A stretch of 64,000 nucleotides of DNA from Purpureocillium takamizusanense. Its lineage: Eukaryota > Ascomycota > Sordariomycetes > Hypocreales > Ophiocordycipitaceae. The first letter of the stretch is position 1; each line of letters begins with the position of its first letter. Below, in pieces: positions 1 to 12,492 of the stretch. The translations under genes and the position numbers were made by a program. The notes under the pieces are model-generated. The model did no database searches, had not been told where the DNA came from, and saw nothing but the letters and a program-made list of their open reading frames with translations. The stretch lies in assembly GCF_022605165.1 (NCBI RefSeq), contig NC_063079.1, positions 444,001 to 508,000 of the forward strand, written 5' to 3'.

Positions 1-1374
1 CGAGACGCGGGATATGGAAGCGCTTGATCATGCCGTCGTCACCGGCCGTACATATCTCAGGCTCTCCAGGGCTGCCGCCGCCCGAGAAGATGACCGTCCG
101 CACGGTATCGAGATGGCCGCGTAGTCCAAACCGCAGCTTGAAAGCGCTGCCATCGGCCTTTTGGCTGGCGTTCAGGGCCAGCTCATGCTCGCCGCTCCGT
201 CTCCTAGACATTGAACTTTTTCTTCGATGCCCACTAGGGACCCGGTTCGGCGATTTGGGCATGTACTCGGCATTCGGGAACGCGTCCGTGTCAGGTCGAT
301 TCGTTGCCGAAGGCGCAGACGACTGCTGGTGGGCCGTGCCCGGCTCGGGAAACGCGCCCTCGGGGAATTCCCAACCATCGGGCTCAGGGGCAGCGGGCGG
401 TTTCTCTCGCAGCTCGGCAGAATCGTCGACGCCGCCGAGCGCTTCAGCGGCGTGATTCGGCCCTGGCATGTTCTCATCTAAGGAGCGTGTTGTCACGGAG
501 ACCGGGCCCTGCCAGTCGTTAGAGCCAGAGAACATGGCGACCTGGTGGTCGTTAGCGGCTCGCATCATCGGCTGAGGCTGCATGTCGGGTTTGGCATAGC
601 CCTGTGACTGGTGTTGCATCTGCGATACGGCGTTGGGGACCTGATGCGCGCGCGCGTTCATTGCGCCCATGTCCTGACCGTGGCTTGGCGCCGGTCGCTG
701 GAGTTGGAATTGCCTCTCCATCGGCTGCGGACCAGGCATGCCATACCCTTCGGCTTCTCGGAGGTCTTCGATCATGGGCAGCGGCGGCGACTCGCGAGGC
801 GGCTGAGGGTTCGCGGGAGTAACCATGAGATACATGAACTCTGCCTGGCATTGATCGAGGTAAGTCTTGAGGTCGTTTCGTTGTGCGTCGTCGTCGGATC
901 TGGGAATCTGAATGTCCTCGTCGGCTCCAGGCACCGAATGTTTGTCTGAGGATGCTGCGGAAAGGTCAGTAACATTGCGTGAGTGACAGCGTGGGACGCG
1001 GTACATCTAAGCTTCTCCTGAATCTTGGCGGCGCGTTCGCTCGCCGCGTCATCGTTCTTGATGGGCGTGCCCTTGATCTGCGCGGCCTGCTCCTTGACCT
1101 TGCGCTCGAGGATGGATACGTATTTCTTGAGAGCCTTTTGGGTAGAGTCGGCGCGGCGAGCCTGCCCTTCGAGATTGGCGATGCGGCCCTTCATTTCCTG
1201 CTTCTCAATCTCCCAGGCATTGCGATCGCGCTCGTGACGGTGCCACTCGGTCTGGAGAAACCGCATGACACCCTGGAGCGTGTACTCGGTGGCCTGGGGC
1301 TGGTTGGCACCGTTGGGGTGCATGCCCATGCCCATCTCCATCCCAATCATGCCATTTCCAACATTGGGGCCCAT
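1..1374 (-). CDS. pro11: Striatin-family STRIPAK scaffold protein (PRO11/HAM-3 type), 5' part
   Basis: Partial gene running off the left edge. Exon 1 is 1374-1005 and exon 2 runs from 954 past position 1, joined by a short GT-AG intron with branch site TTACTGAC. The N-terminus holds the striatin signature: a caveolin-binding-like stretch ([20 protein letters not shown]) followed by a coiled coil (about residues 40-100). Then comes a long polar linker containing [19 protein letters not shown], conserved in fungal striatins. At the left edge the first WD40 repeat begins ([14 protein letters not shown], then [14 protein letters not shown]). Striatins are the B''' regulatory subunit and scaffold of the STRIPAK phosphatase-kinase complex, which controls hyphal fusion and sexual development in fungi. 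The remaining WD40 propeller must lie outside the window. Its promoter is shared with VPS11, which is transcribed the other way. Confidence 0.93.
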
Positions 1375-2474
1375 CGTGGCGCGCCTCCTCGGTCACGGGG
1401 CCTAGCTCATGGAGAGGCCAGCCGTCGGGGACTGGGAGGCGAAGGCCCAAAGGTACTTGGAGCCGGGCAGCTCTCCGGGCGACAGAGGCCGCGGCGGGTG
1501 TCTCGAGCGCGCCGACGAGGCAGGGGCAGGCAGGCAGGCTGCGCGCGTGATGCCTGTGGTCCGCAGGTGTTTGGGTCGTGGGATCGCGGATGGCGTCTGT
1601 CCGACTCGGAGGTGGTGATGGATAAACGACCTCAACAGATGGGTGGATGGATGGAGCTCCAACAGCAGGTTGTGCTCCCGTGCCTGGCTTTGCTGCTGCT
1701 GCCCGCTGTGCTATGCTGTGTGCTGTGCCGTACGGCGCTGGGGCGCTCAGGGCACGCGTAGCCAATCAAAGCGCGAGACGTTTCGTGAGGCCATCAGGCA
1801 TCAACCCGCAGAGCCCCTGGAGCTACCGCCGAGCACGGGGCTGACAGTGTCACTGCGCCTGGGGCCCAGCAGCTCCAGTGCCTGTGGTGCGCGTGAGGGC
1901 CCTGGCAGGGCAGCCAAGCAGAGCAGGCCACTGGAGCTCGGAAGTGAGGTGTCAGCGGAACAGCACTTTTCTTGCCTGAGACGAGGCAAAACCGTAAGGA
2001 TCAGGGAGCATGAATGGCTTTTGCGCAGAACTGTCGCGCAGCAAGATGTGCTTGAGTTGTCGCTTGCACCAACACGGCTGCGTTGGACGATCCACGGCGT
2101 TTATGGATGATAGCAGCGGCGCCTAGCACTCGCTCGCGATTTCCGCCTTCAGACTTTTGAAAAATCGTAGACGGGAATAACGGAGCTAGCTGGAGTCCAT
2201 CGGCAAGTTTATGGCATTTCAATTACCTTGCATGCGCTGTCTGGGCTGGCATCGACTTGCCTCCTGTCGGGGCCTAGTGAGTCGTGGCTGGACGCGCTGC
2301 GAGGCTGCCACTACTAGGTAGGGAACGCGCGGGCATTCGGCACTGCGGCAGGCACCGAGCTCCAACTAAAAGCATCCCCACCATCGTCATCACAGCTGCG
2401 ACAGATCCGCCGAGCACCACCCGGGCCAGCTGACCTACATCATCAAGCGAGCAGCGTCGCTTCGATGCGGCAAG
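1375..2474. promoter_or_regulatory. Divergent intergenic region between striatin and VPS11
   Basis: About 1.1 kb without a convincing gene lies between the two divergent start codons, so it should contain both promoters and 5' UTRs. Reading frames here are short and lack family resemblance. I see no clear TATA box. Confidence 0.6.
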
Positions 2475-5400
2475 ATGGCTATCTCGGTAAGCTGAGCCCC
2501 CATGGCCTTGCTCTTTCTTCAAGCTTGACTAACTCAGCCACAGTGGAAGTCGTTCGACTTCTTCGACGTCGCACCCGTCTCCTTCGCCGATGATGACGCT
2601 CAGCAGCTCTTCGACAGCAACGAGATATCCAGCGTCTGTGCGGGCTCCGACAGCCTGTTCGTGGGATCAAACGATGGCTTCGTCAGCATCATCGGCAAAA
2701 GCTGGAAGGTGGTGCGCCGCTTCCAGGCGCATGAGTCGGGAAGGGTCACCCACATGCGCCAGGTCGAGGGCACCAGCGTCCTGGTGACGGTCGCGGTGAG
2801 CTTGCGTCCGCGAAGGCTGTGGTGTATCCTTTATTCTGCTAACGATAATAAAGGAGGATCTCAGCAGTGAACCGGTACTCAAGGCGTGGGCCCTCGACAA
2901 GCTCGTCAAGAAGACAAACATGCCCACCTGCTTGAGCACCCTGACTATCAACAACGGACGCCGACAGTTTCCTGTAGGTTGCGCCGATACCCCGTAGATA
3001 GACGCATCGAGTATGGGGTGCTGACCACTTTTCAGATATCTGCCTTTGCCGCGTCCCACGACCTTTCGCAGATCGCCGTCGGCTTCGGAAACGGCGCCGT
3101 CACCGTCCTCCGCGGCGATCTCATTCACGATCTCGGAACGAAGCAGCGCATAGTGTTCGAGTCCGAAGAGCCGGTGACGGGCGTGCAGCTCGCGACGGAC
3201 GAGAAGCTGACCACACTCTTCGTATCCACCACGTCGAGAATCATAAAGTTGGGCCTTTCGCGCCGGGGCCAAGGGCTCCCGCCGAAGACTGTCGAGGATT
3301 CAGGATGCGCCGTCGGATGCATGACACTGGACCCCAGCTCAGGCGACGTCGTCGTCGCCCGGGAAGACGCGATATACACATACTTTTTGGATGGACGTGG
3401 TCCGCCCAAGGCCTACGAGTCACCCAAGAGCCTGATATCCATCTACCAAAACTACATTGCGCTGGCGTGTCCGTCTTCTGGCGCCAACGGAAGGGATCCA
3501 GATGCCATGAGACGGCGTTTTGGAGGCGGGGCAACCGAGGCTCTCTTCAATGCATCGTCTTTTGTGATCTTGGAGCCAGACCTGCGCGTCGTCTCACATA
3601 CTGAAACACTGATCTCACCCGTCCGCTTCATCTTCGAAGTCTGGGGCGATCTTTTCACCGTCAGCGTCGAGGGCAAAGTAAGTCAGCCAGACCAAAGGTA
3701 CAATTCGGTGGACTAACAGGTCAGGTCCACCGGTATCACGAAAAGGCTTTACAGCAGAGGCTGGAGATGCTGTATCAGAGGAACATGTTCCCCCTCGCCA
3801 TTGAGCTGGCACAGAACTCGGGCTTGGACAACCAGCAGCAGAGCCTTATCTACCGCAAGTTCGGCGACCACCTATATAAAAAAGCCGACTATGACGGGGC
3901 AATGGTCCAGTACATTCGTGCCATTGATACTACAGAGCCGTCGCAAGTTATACGTAAAGTACGTTGCACTCAGCACCACATAGCGACCTCCACTGACCGC
4001 ATAGTTCCTTGACACGCAACGCATACACAACCTCATTCAGTACCTGGAACAACTTCATGAGCATAGAAAAGCTACGGCCGACCACACCACGCTCCTGCTC
4101 AACTGCTATGCCAAACTCAAGGACATTGATAAACTGGAAAAGTTTATCAAATCGCCTGGCGACCTCAAGTTTGACCTAGATACAGCCATAGCCATGTGCC
4201 GCCAAGGAGGCTATTACGAGCAGGCTGCATATCTTGCCAAGCGGCATGGAGAGACGGAGCTGGTGGTTGACATTCTGATCGAAGACTCCAAGAGCTACGA
4301 TGAGGCACTCGACTACATCTGGCGACAGGACCCGGAAGTCGTAAGTGCATGAGCTGTGGCTCTCAGGCATCGTTGCTGACCGCTACAGGCCTACCCTTGC
4401 CTGCAAAAGTACGCTCGCGTGCTCATCGAACATTGTCCCAAGGACGCGACCAGGGTCTTTGTAGACTACTATACCGGCAAGTATAGACCCAAACGAACGA
4501 TGGCGGTCGTTGCGCAAGACGGCGAGACACCCATCTCGACGGGCGGCTTTGCTGCTGGCGCGGCGAGTGCCGTGCAGAACCTGTCTAATCTTCTCCCTCT
4601 GCCCTACATGAACACCTCTTCTATAGCAAGCCCTGGAACACCGGGAACAGGCAAAAACGCAATTCAAGATGCGATGGAGTCGTTAAACGAAGACGACTAT
4701 CCACCACCAAAGTACAAGGCGCCCCCACCGCGAACGGCATTTTCATCCTTCATCGACCACCCAGATGAGTTCATTGTGTTTCTAGAGGCGTGCTTGGAGG
4801 AACAAGATCTCGCAACGTCAGACAGGACAGAGCTTTATACCACGCTGTTCGAGATGTATTTGTACAAGTCAACTGAGAAGAAGGGACAACAGCACAGAGA
4901 GGAGTGGGAGGCTAAGGCGAAGAAGTTGATCGAGGGAGAGCATGTCCCTATGGAGAGCTCAAACGTTCTGCTCCTTTCGCACCTGTCTGACTTTCGCGAC
5001 GGCACAGTCTTGGTCAAGGAGCAGGCAGGCCTGTTGTTCGACATCTTCCGGTCATACACATCAGCCAAGGACACAAGGGGCGCGTTGAAGGCGCTGAAAA
5101 AATACGGACCCGAGGAACCGCAACTCTACCCGGCGGCGCTGGCTTACCTCACGTCCGATTCTCGGGTGCTGCAGGAGGCTGGCTCTGACGAACTGGAGGC
5201 TATCCTGTCCAAGATTGACAAGGACGGGCTCATGGCCCCGCTGCAGGTGATCCAAACGCTCGTGGGGCAGTCGTCTGGAGGGGGCGTGGCAACTATGGGC
5301 ATGGTCAAGCCATACCTGCATGAGACGATCTCGAGAGAGCGCAGGGAGATCACGCAGAACAAACACCGCATCGATACGCTACGGACAGACACGGAGAAGC

Positions 5401-5744
5401 GACGGACTGAGCTGGCGGACCTGGGAACCAAGCCAGCCGTTTTTCAAGCCACACGGTGCGCCGACTGCGGACAGGGGCTCGACCTCCCGGCGGTGCATTT
5501 CCTCTGCAAGCACAGCTTTCACCAGAGGTGCCTCCGCGGAGGGGCCAGTGAAGGGGACGACGTCGAGTGTCCAAAGTGTGCGAGCGGGAACGAGGTGATC
5601 CGCAAGATGCGCGAGCAGCAGAAGGAAAGCGCAGAGAAGCACGAGCTGTTTAAGGGAGTGTTGGAGGACAGCGATGATAGGTTTGCCACGATTGCGGACT
5701 GGTTCTCACGGGGAGTTATGGATGGGCACAATGGTGAGGCGTAG
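2475..5744 (+). CDS. vps11: Vacuolar protein sorting protein VPS11 (PEP5), HOPS/CORVET subunit
   Basis: Seven exons: 2475-2486, 2544-2795, 2854-2973, 3036-3677, 3725-3958, 4005-4340 and 4389-5744, giving 983 residues, the usual VPS11 length. The first exon codes only four residues (MAIS) before WKSFDFFDV. The N-terminal half forms a beta-propeller (about residues 1-350). An alpha-solenoid of clathrin-repeat type follows (e.g. LYQRNMFPLAIELAQ, YWRQ-like helical repeats). The C-terminus has a RING-H2-like zinc finger from about residue 889: CADCGQGLDLPAVHFLC, then KHSFHQRC and CPKC. VPS11 is a core subunit of the CORVET and HOPS tethering complexes for endosome and vacuole fusion; its RING packs against VPS18. 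All introns are short with canonical ends. Downstream, only 273 bp separate it from the next start codon. Confidence 0.96.
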
Positions 5745-6017
5745 TTGGCTCACGTATCACTGGAACTGGCTTGATGCCTTGTATGGTGTTGGGATTAGCC
5801 ATGTGTACCTAGACTAATTGGCGCTCAAATCGCCCCTTCGCGCAATTGCATCACGGGTCACGGTTGTGGTGACTGCGTCAGGATCGATCCTGGACACACG
5901 CTTGGCTTTGGCGGCGATCCGCCTCGAGCCCCACGTTCGTGCCATGGGTTCCGAAGTCTGGACGGTGCAACGTCATCCTCAAATGACCCTCATCCAAGGA
6001 GTCATCAATAAAGAACA

Positions 6018-7223
6018 ATGAGTCAAGTGCCGCCGCCGCCGCCCATCATGAGGCCACGACCGGCACAGCTTGTCGACTTCTTCGCACGATCGCTCACCGC
6101 GTTCCAATCGTCGCAGGATCCGCTGCGAGTGCTGTGCACCCTGCCACACGGCCTCGCGGCGGCAGCAAGCACCACAGCCGCCGCCGCCGCCGCCGGCTCC
6201 AGCGCTGGCGATGCAGAGCCGGCACCACGGCGGCCAACAAGCGGGCCGGTGCGCAGATTGATCGTGCTCGACTCGAGCTTCAACCCGCCCACGAGGGCAC
6301 ACGCGCGCATGGTGCGGTCGGCGGTGCAGGACGCCAAGAGCAGGAGCACGAGCAGGGATCCCAGAGCGGCGAGAGACGCGACGACGCGGGTCATGCTCCT
6401 GCTGGCGGTTAATAACGCGGACAAGGCGCCCAAGCCGGCGTCGTTCCCGGTGCGGCTGTGCATGATGGAGGGGTTTGCGCGGGAGCTGCTGGGCGGCGAC
6501 GACGAAGAAGGGGTGTCGACGCCGCCGGGCGTAGGAGAGAAGGAACAAGATACGAGCCGTCGCCGGCGCCAGGATGCAGCAGCCGGACTGGAAGTGGACC
6601 TGGCGGTGACGACGATGCCGTATTTCCACGACAAGGAGCGGGCTATTGACGCAAGCGGTTTCTACGGACGGGGGGGAGACGAGGCTCCGGAGCAAGTCTT
6701 TCTGGCGGGCTACGACACGCTGATCCGGATCTTCAACCCAAAGTACTACCACGACCATCAGGACCACGACCACCACGACGGTGACGGCAGTCAGGAGGCT
6801 TCCGGAGCGGCGTCGGCAGCGGGCGGGCACGCCAAGCAGCAGCAGAAGAAGACGGCGATGCAGAGGGCACTGGACCCCTTCTTCGCGACGGCGCGGCTGC
6901 GTGTGTCGACGCGGCTGGACGACGAGTGGGGCGGGCTGGAGGAGCAACGCGAGTACGTGCGCGGGCTCGAGGGCGGGAGGCTCGACGCCGTGGGCGGGAG
7001 GGGTGCGTGGGCGCGCAGGGTGGACGTGGTTTCGACTATGGACGGCGACGACGACGACGAGGCGGGGGGAGAAGAAGAAGAAGAGATGATGCGGCGGATG
7101 GAGGGCGTGAGCAGCTCCAAGGCCAGGGAGGCGGTCAAGGAGCGGGACGGCGAGGGGCTGGAGAGGCTGGTGGACGGGGAGGTGCGGGCGTGGATCGAGA
7201 GGGAGAAGCTATATCGTGATTGA
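6018..7223 (+). CDS. Pof1-like nicotinamide-nucleotide adenylyltransferase / cytidylyltransferase-fold protein
   Basis: Single exon, 401 residues. After a Pro/Ala-rich start, RRLIVLDSSFNPPTRAHARM is the nucleotide-binding motif of the HxGH nucleotidyltransferase superfamily in its NPxTxxH form. VSSSKAREAV near the C-terminus corresponds to the SSTxxR motif that binds triphosphate. Between them are MLLLAVNNADK and VFLAGYDTLIRIFNPKYY, conserved in the Pof1/YCL047C branch, whose yeast member has NMN adenylyltransferase activity. Two low-complexity insertions interrupt the domain: an Ala run (residues about 50-65) and a His/Asp tract after NPKYY. An acidic Asp/Glu run follows the third motif. The substrate in this fungus is inferred from the family. 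The long opposite-strand frame over this gene is a GC-rich shadow. Confidence 0.8.
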   Translation: MSQVPPPPPIMRPRPAQLVDFFARSLTAFQSSQDPLRVLCTLPHGLAAAASTTAAAAAAGSSAGDAEPAPRRPTSGPVRRLIVLDSSFNPPTRAHARMVRSAVQDAKSRSTSRDPRAARDATTRVMLLLAVNNADKAPKPASFPVRLCMMEGFARELLGGDDEEGVSTPPGVGEKEQDTSRRRRQDAAAGLEVDLAVTTMPYFHDKERAIDASGFYGRGGDEAPEQVFLAGYDTLIRIFNPKYYHDHQDHDHHDGDGSQEASGAASAAGGHAKQQQKKTAMQRALDPFFATARLRVSTRLDDEWGGLEEQREYVRGLEGGRLDAVGGRGAWARRVDVVSTMDGDDDDEAGGEEEEEMMRRMEGVSSSKAREAVKERDGEGLERLVDGEVRAWIEREKLYRD

Positions 7224-8541
7224 GGTGAGCCAAGGTGGTAAGGGCGTGAAGAAAGTTTTGTGTTTGACGCGTGGTGTATTGGCGGCTTGATGCCTGCGGA
7301 AACGTGTGCGTCTGTTAGTACGAAGTACCGAAGTGGTACGAGCCATTGACGCCGTGATGCGAGCAATAACGACCTCTAACGTATACTACCTCGTAGTTAC
7401 TACCTCGTAGTACTTGCAATCGTCACTCGTACGTAGCAAGGCCGAGGCAATCTTGTTAGGAGGTTCTTGAGGCTCAACATGGGCCAAATTTCGTTGCTCT
7501 CCTCCCATGGGCGGCGACTCCCGCCATGCATGAGCGTGTCTTCTAGACCCAACCTTCGTCTCAGAGCTGCGCACCCTTGCTGGCTGAAAAGCTCGTCAGG
7601 GCAGAGATTTCCTCACCGTTCGACCCTGATGCCTGCAACGCGGCGGACAGGAAATGAAGCTGCATCCACAGTTTGCTCGTGCCGACTTGCTTCTCCCGGT
7701 GAACCATGCCGTTCCCCGAGCCTCAACTGGAGGAGCTGTGGCTAGGCCCCAGCGATATCCACTGGGAGGAGGAGCCTTGCCGGGGCAAGCACTCGGTGTG
7801 GGACCCGCATGCGCGCTAGCACAGCAGGAGCTCGCCAGGGTCCATCCGTTCCTTCTGGGCAGAAAATTTCTGCCGCCGCCCAAAAACTTTTAGGCGGTGA
7901 GCACAGGCACAGTGGCCCCACTGCATGCAGTATAAAATTCGAGCTCGCCCGCCGCTCTTTCAGTTTCCTTTTCTTCTTTTTTTCTTCATGTCGACAATAC
8001 TTCAGTATGTGCACCCCCATACTATCACACACACGCGCATCCGCGGCGAATCCTCATGCTAACAACCGCCTGCAGGAGAATCATTTCTATAGTATTCGAC
8101 CTTCTCTTGGTTCCCTACAAGAGCCACAGAATCCACCCTGGTTGATGAGTGCATATCCCCGACGCCCTAGAGTGAATACTCTTTTCTGGTCCTCTCGCTC
8201 TGTCCGCAAGGATGGCGGCGGTCTGCCTTTGCGCAGCCGCTGTATAGAGAGATGGGGTCTCGACTCTTTTGTGTGTCGGCCCGCTTCTTGATGATCTCGT
8301 CCCCGTCTGCGGTCTGCCTTCGGGCGCGCGGGCGGGGTGGGTGTCGGTGGACGTCTGACAGGCGTACCTTTTTTCTCTTTTCATTGCGGTCTGGGCTTGC
8401 TCGGGCGCGAAGAAGAGTGTCGTCTTGGACTGACTCTGTTACATGTTTGCTCTGTGACTCCGTCAGTGAACATGTTTGTCGAGGCGTAGACGTGCTGTGT
8501 CGGAGCTACGGTGCTTGGTAGTACGTCCCCGAAGCATTTTC
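7224..8541. other. Gene-free stretch downstream of the Pof1-like gene
   Basis: No frame here resembles a protein family. Positions 7318-7437 are rich in GTAC and hold two close copies of a TACTACCTCGTAGT-type unit. A pyrimidine-rich segment lies at 7965-7990. Confidence 0.5.
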
Positions 8542-8646
8542 CATCGGGGGCAATTGCCCGGCCACCTTGTTTTCCTTCGCCGGCTACCCCAATGTGGCTG
8601 GTCTGAGCCGCAGGACCGATACCGCAACTTTGCGTGTGTGTGTTCC
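8542..8646 (+). repeat. Left terminal inverted repeat of the 8.5-9.5 kb element
   Basis: 105-bp arm matching the reverse complement of 9404-9508 except at seven transition positions. Confidence 0.8.
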
Positions 8647-9403
8647 CTGCAGCCATCAAATGTAGGTTTGCTGGAGCGGTCTCTTAGGCAGCGAAAGTGA
8701 GGGCATCGCGGCCACGGCTATGGTCCAAAAAATGACTGTATTGAAGATGTCATGATAACCTCATAATTACACATCTAACAGCTCATTAGCTAACTATTGC
8801 CATGCCCGTTCGTCGGCCTCTAGCTATGCCTCTATTCTATCCTAATATGCTGCTATCTAGCTTGGCTATTGGCTTTGAGGTAAGGTCTCGTGCTCGGCAT
8901 CCTATGGGCCCCAGACCTGCGAAGTGAAGCTAGCCGTGATAGCCGTCACGGCCGGCTATATAAGGTTAACGGGCTCGTCACCTATAAGGTCAACGAAGCC
9001 GCCGTCAAGCTCGTCAGACTCGTGAGACTCGTCAGAGTTATTAGAGTTGTCAGAGACCGGCGTGACGCGTGCTGCTACTATTGAGATCCTTGGAGCCCGT
9101 GTGCCGGGCTCGTAGGTATGACTATATTGCTCAACATAGGCAAGACCACGGTCTTGTATATCCGGTCGGGTTATTATAGTCGGTGCTATATAAGGCAGTG
9201 GCAACGGCAGCGGCGCTACGGGCATCTTGTTTTTCCTACTACATCGCGAGCTCGGCAAGCGTTAGCTCTCGACGGCTACTCTTCACAATAGCACTTATAT
9301 TAACGTCTGGATATTACATTTGCGCTATGGCGATAGCTTCACTTTGACTATATTTTATGTGGGTCGGGCAGCAGCGTTGTTGAATGCTAGGTACTGACTG
9401 TGT

Positions 9404-9508
9404 GGAACATATACACACAAAATTGCGGTATCGGTCCTGCGGCTCAGACCAGCCACATTGGGATGGCCGGCGAAGGAAAACAAGGTGGTCGGGCAATTGC
9501 CCCCGATG
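9404..9508 (-). repeat. Right terminal inverted repeat of the 8.5-9.5 kb element
   Basis: 105-bp arm, inverted copy of 8542-8646. The differing positions near its inner end carry A/T where the left arm has G/C. Confidence 0.8.
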
Positions 9509-12242
9509 CATCTCACGACTCGCCTCACCCCACAAGCCATTTGATGCTCGCTACCATCATGTCGCAAAGATTCTCGGCCCAATCTAGCCGCACCGGTCAC
9601 TACCGGGCCTTGCGGGCCCTCTGCAGGGATCATGCGTGCTCATACGTACGAGGTTAGGAGCTTTCCTCCCGGTCCGTCTGCACAGTCGGCATGATGATCT
9701 CGGTACCTGTGTCTTCCGGCAGTCACTGGCTGCGAAATTGCTTGTCCTGTTCTGCGTGCACCTTTGCAGCATTGTACAACAATACCCTAGCTTTGCCTGG
9801 TTCTGTGCTAGGGCTCAATGACTGACAGCCATGACAACCAACTAACTGCCAGCGAGTAAATGAGGGAGCAGCAACAGGCAGCAGCAGCAGCGGCAGGCAT
9901 CAGGCAGCAGTAGAGTAGAGACCGAGGAGGGGCCGGCCAAACGACGACAAAACGTCTACCAACCACCCCCCCGGTCGTGCGGACAGGCAGGCAGACGCAT
10001 CACCACATTGTGTTTTGACATCATGAGGGCCAGCGTGTGCTTGCTTGTGTGGGTGGAATAACTACTGCGCGGACGCGTGTTGCGCTTCCATCGGCCATTA
10101 CCAATTCTTCCGTCCGTTTTGTCCTAGTAGTGACGGTACTGCAACGCCTACCCTGCCGCCCGCCATCTCGCTGACGAGCATATCGTTTTGTCGTCTAGAG
10201 AGAGACAGAGAGACAGACAGATAGTTACAGTCCAGGGTTTCTTATTTACGCGGCCGCGGGTCACGTCAGCCACGGCGGGTGCGCCGCCGCACACCGAGCG
10301 ATGGATATTCTGTCGTTGGAGATGAGCGACGACACGCACGCACGACCAACTGACCGGGCTGGCCGCCTGTTCGTCCGTCCGTCCGTCCGAGTGTTGGAGC
10401 GATCGATACTACGTACGTGGCATGTTGTACATAACGATGGGCCAATCTTACCTTGTCCCGAGCTCGTCCGGGGAACATGGAAAAGGAACTGACGATCGTC
10501 GTCGGGGAATCATGGCGCCCATGGCGGATGGGGTTGGTCGGTCGGGGCAATGCTCGCATGCGCGTCTTTTCCACACGCACGCAAACAAAATCGCTCGCCA
10601 CCAAAACGGTTTCGCTTCGCAGCAGCACGAGCCCCTAGACATGATGATGGGGTCTCTTTCGTCTGCGACATTCTGACAACTCTCTCTGGCTGGTGCTCTT
10701 TCCGTCCGGAAACTCTGGCGGAATGCCCTCCTATGCAATCCACCCTCGCTCCCTCCCTCCTCCTAACGGTCAAAAACCAAGACCATCACCGTCATCATAT
10801 CTTCACTAGGACATCATCACTGACAGCAAGCCCCCGAAACCACGGGACGGGGCCTTTAGTAGTCTACACGATACGTTCCCCCTCTACAGCCTGCTGCTGT
10901 GACTGCCGGATGGATCAAGCGGGAAATAATCTGGGCTCTCAACTTTTCAAACCCAAATTTTGTCCTCCAGAATAAGGCCGGCCCGCCGCTGCAATGGCCG
11001 GCCGGCTGGCTGGCTGTGGCCCTCTTATTGAGCTGAGCGATTAGCGAGCGCGCGCGAGATCGTCAACGCAGCTAGCAGGGGGCGAGCGAGCGAACGACTA
11101 CGTACATCACCCAACGAGAGGCACTTTGCAGTCACCAATCGGGAAAAAGAGGAAAGTGAGGGGAGGGGGGAGGGGGGGCTGTTATTCTTATTGACAAATC
11201 CGAGGAACTTTCCCTCCCTTGCCGGCCGGCCGGCTCAACCGACAGGCTCAGGCCGGCCTTACCGACGTGAAGAATGTGTCCATGGCGGGCTCGTTTTGCA
11301 ACTTTCCCTTGGCTCGTATCGGAGCTGGGGTCTCCCACGGAGAGGCCCATCAACAAAATCTCGTAGTCGCCGCGACTGAAAGGGACGCTTCATACGGGGG
11401 AAGGGGGAGCGCCACGGAGTTTCGCCATGCAGCTACGTCGTTGCGGGCCGCGCAGCAGCGGTAGGAGTTTGCGCTACGTCGAATCGCGAAAGAAATTATC
11501 CAAGCTTTTGTCTTGAGTGCCTGGTGTGGTCGAACTCTGACTGCTCGGAACTAAAATCGGACCTCTTTTCTCTTCACCAGGCAGAATGGGAAGACGATGC
11601 GGCATCACGCCCGTGTGCTTCCAATGGAGCTTCTACAAAAATTTCCACCCCTCCTGATCGACCCCTTCCTTACCCGTTCCCGTCCTCAACAATGCGGTGG
11701 CAGCCATCGACCAACGTCCCACGAATGCTGGTCGCCGAGCGAGAGCCACCGAAAAGGGATATAGGTAGGCAGGCCAGGCCAGGCCCTCAGCGGTAGTGCG
11801 GCCGATTTGACGACCTGGAAGTGCGGGCACGACAGGCCTGGTTCGCCCCCCTCCGTGGCCAGCCTTATATCGACCAACAGCAGGCCGACTAGTAGATGCC
11901 TCAATTTCAGCAGCCTGGATCGATCTCCTCGGTAGTTGTGTGCCGGCCTCTGCGGCAATGGATAAAGCGGGCCACATCCCTCGCCGTAGAGACGCCATGC
12001 AAAGAGAGATCTCGGTCGAGAGAGAAAGGGTCATGGTAATGCCTTAAAGTTGCCGCCGCCTGATACCCGACAAACGACGCTGAGACGTAGCTCGCCTCGA
12101 CAACAGGCCCCCACCGTCCAGCACTCTGAACGGAGAGCCGAGATCGAGACGGGACACGAGCCCAAAGTCTCTGCCGACAGCTCGTCCCGCCACCAGAGGG
12201 GAGGAAAACATCCCGAAGACCGCTAGGCCAAAGCCATAAATC
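9509..12242. other. Long gene-free region upstream of the Pth11-type gene
   Basis: About 2.7 kb with only short incidental frames. It contains CAG/GCA-rich (9870-9915), GACAGA (10198-10225) and CCGT/CGTC (10368-10390) simple repeats. A purine-rich run lies at 11140-11180. Nothing here resembles a conserved gene. Confidence 0.5.
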
Positions 12243-12454
12243 ATGTCGGCCGCCCTCCCGCCGCCGCCACCGCCGGACATCGACCTCTCGCAGGATCGAC
12301 GGGCGGTCATCATCGCCACGTCGGTCGGGACGATAGCGCTCGCCATCCTCGTCGTGGGCCTACGCATCGCCAGCCGGCGCATCAATCACGCGCCGCTGTG
12401 GGTAGACGACTGGCTCATCATAACATCGCTGGTGCGTCCCACCTCATCTCAAGC

Positions 12455-12492
<38 letters not shown>

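Larger units (their letters stand above)
8542..9508. mobile_element. Short DNA-transposon-like element with 105-bp terminal inverted repeats
   Basis: Positions 8542-8646 and 9404-9508 are inverted copies of each other over 105 bp with 7 mismatches, all transitions. Each outer end begins CATCGGGGGCAATTGCCC, which itself contains the palindrome GGGCAATTGCCC. The roughly 760-bp interior is clearly richer in A/T than the flanks and has TATAAGG-type motifs. The interior has no intact transposase, only a minus-strand frame at 8956-9258 of 100 codons with an Asp/Ser-rich tail that I cannot place. Repeats of this length suit a non-autonomous Mutator-like (Hop-like) or similar class II element. I find no clear target-site duplication, so the exact ends and superfamily are uncertain. 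Confidence 0.72.

Noticed and set aside
5979..6947. 322-codon minus-strand frame
   Set aside because: Antisense to the Pof1-like gene; consists of Arg/His/Val runs.
7809..8291. 160-codon plus-strand frame downstream of the Pof1-like gene
   Set aside because: Contains a translated T-rich tract (SFSFLFFFFSS) and no conserved pattern.
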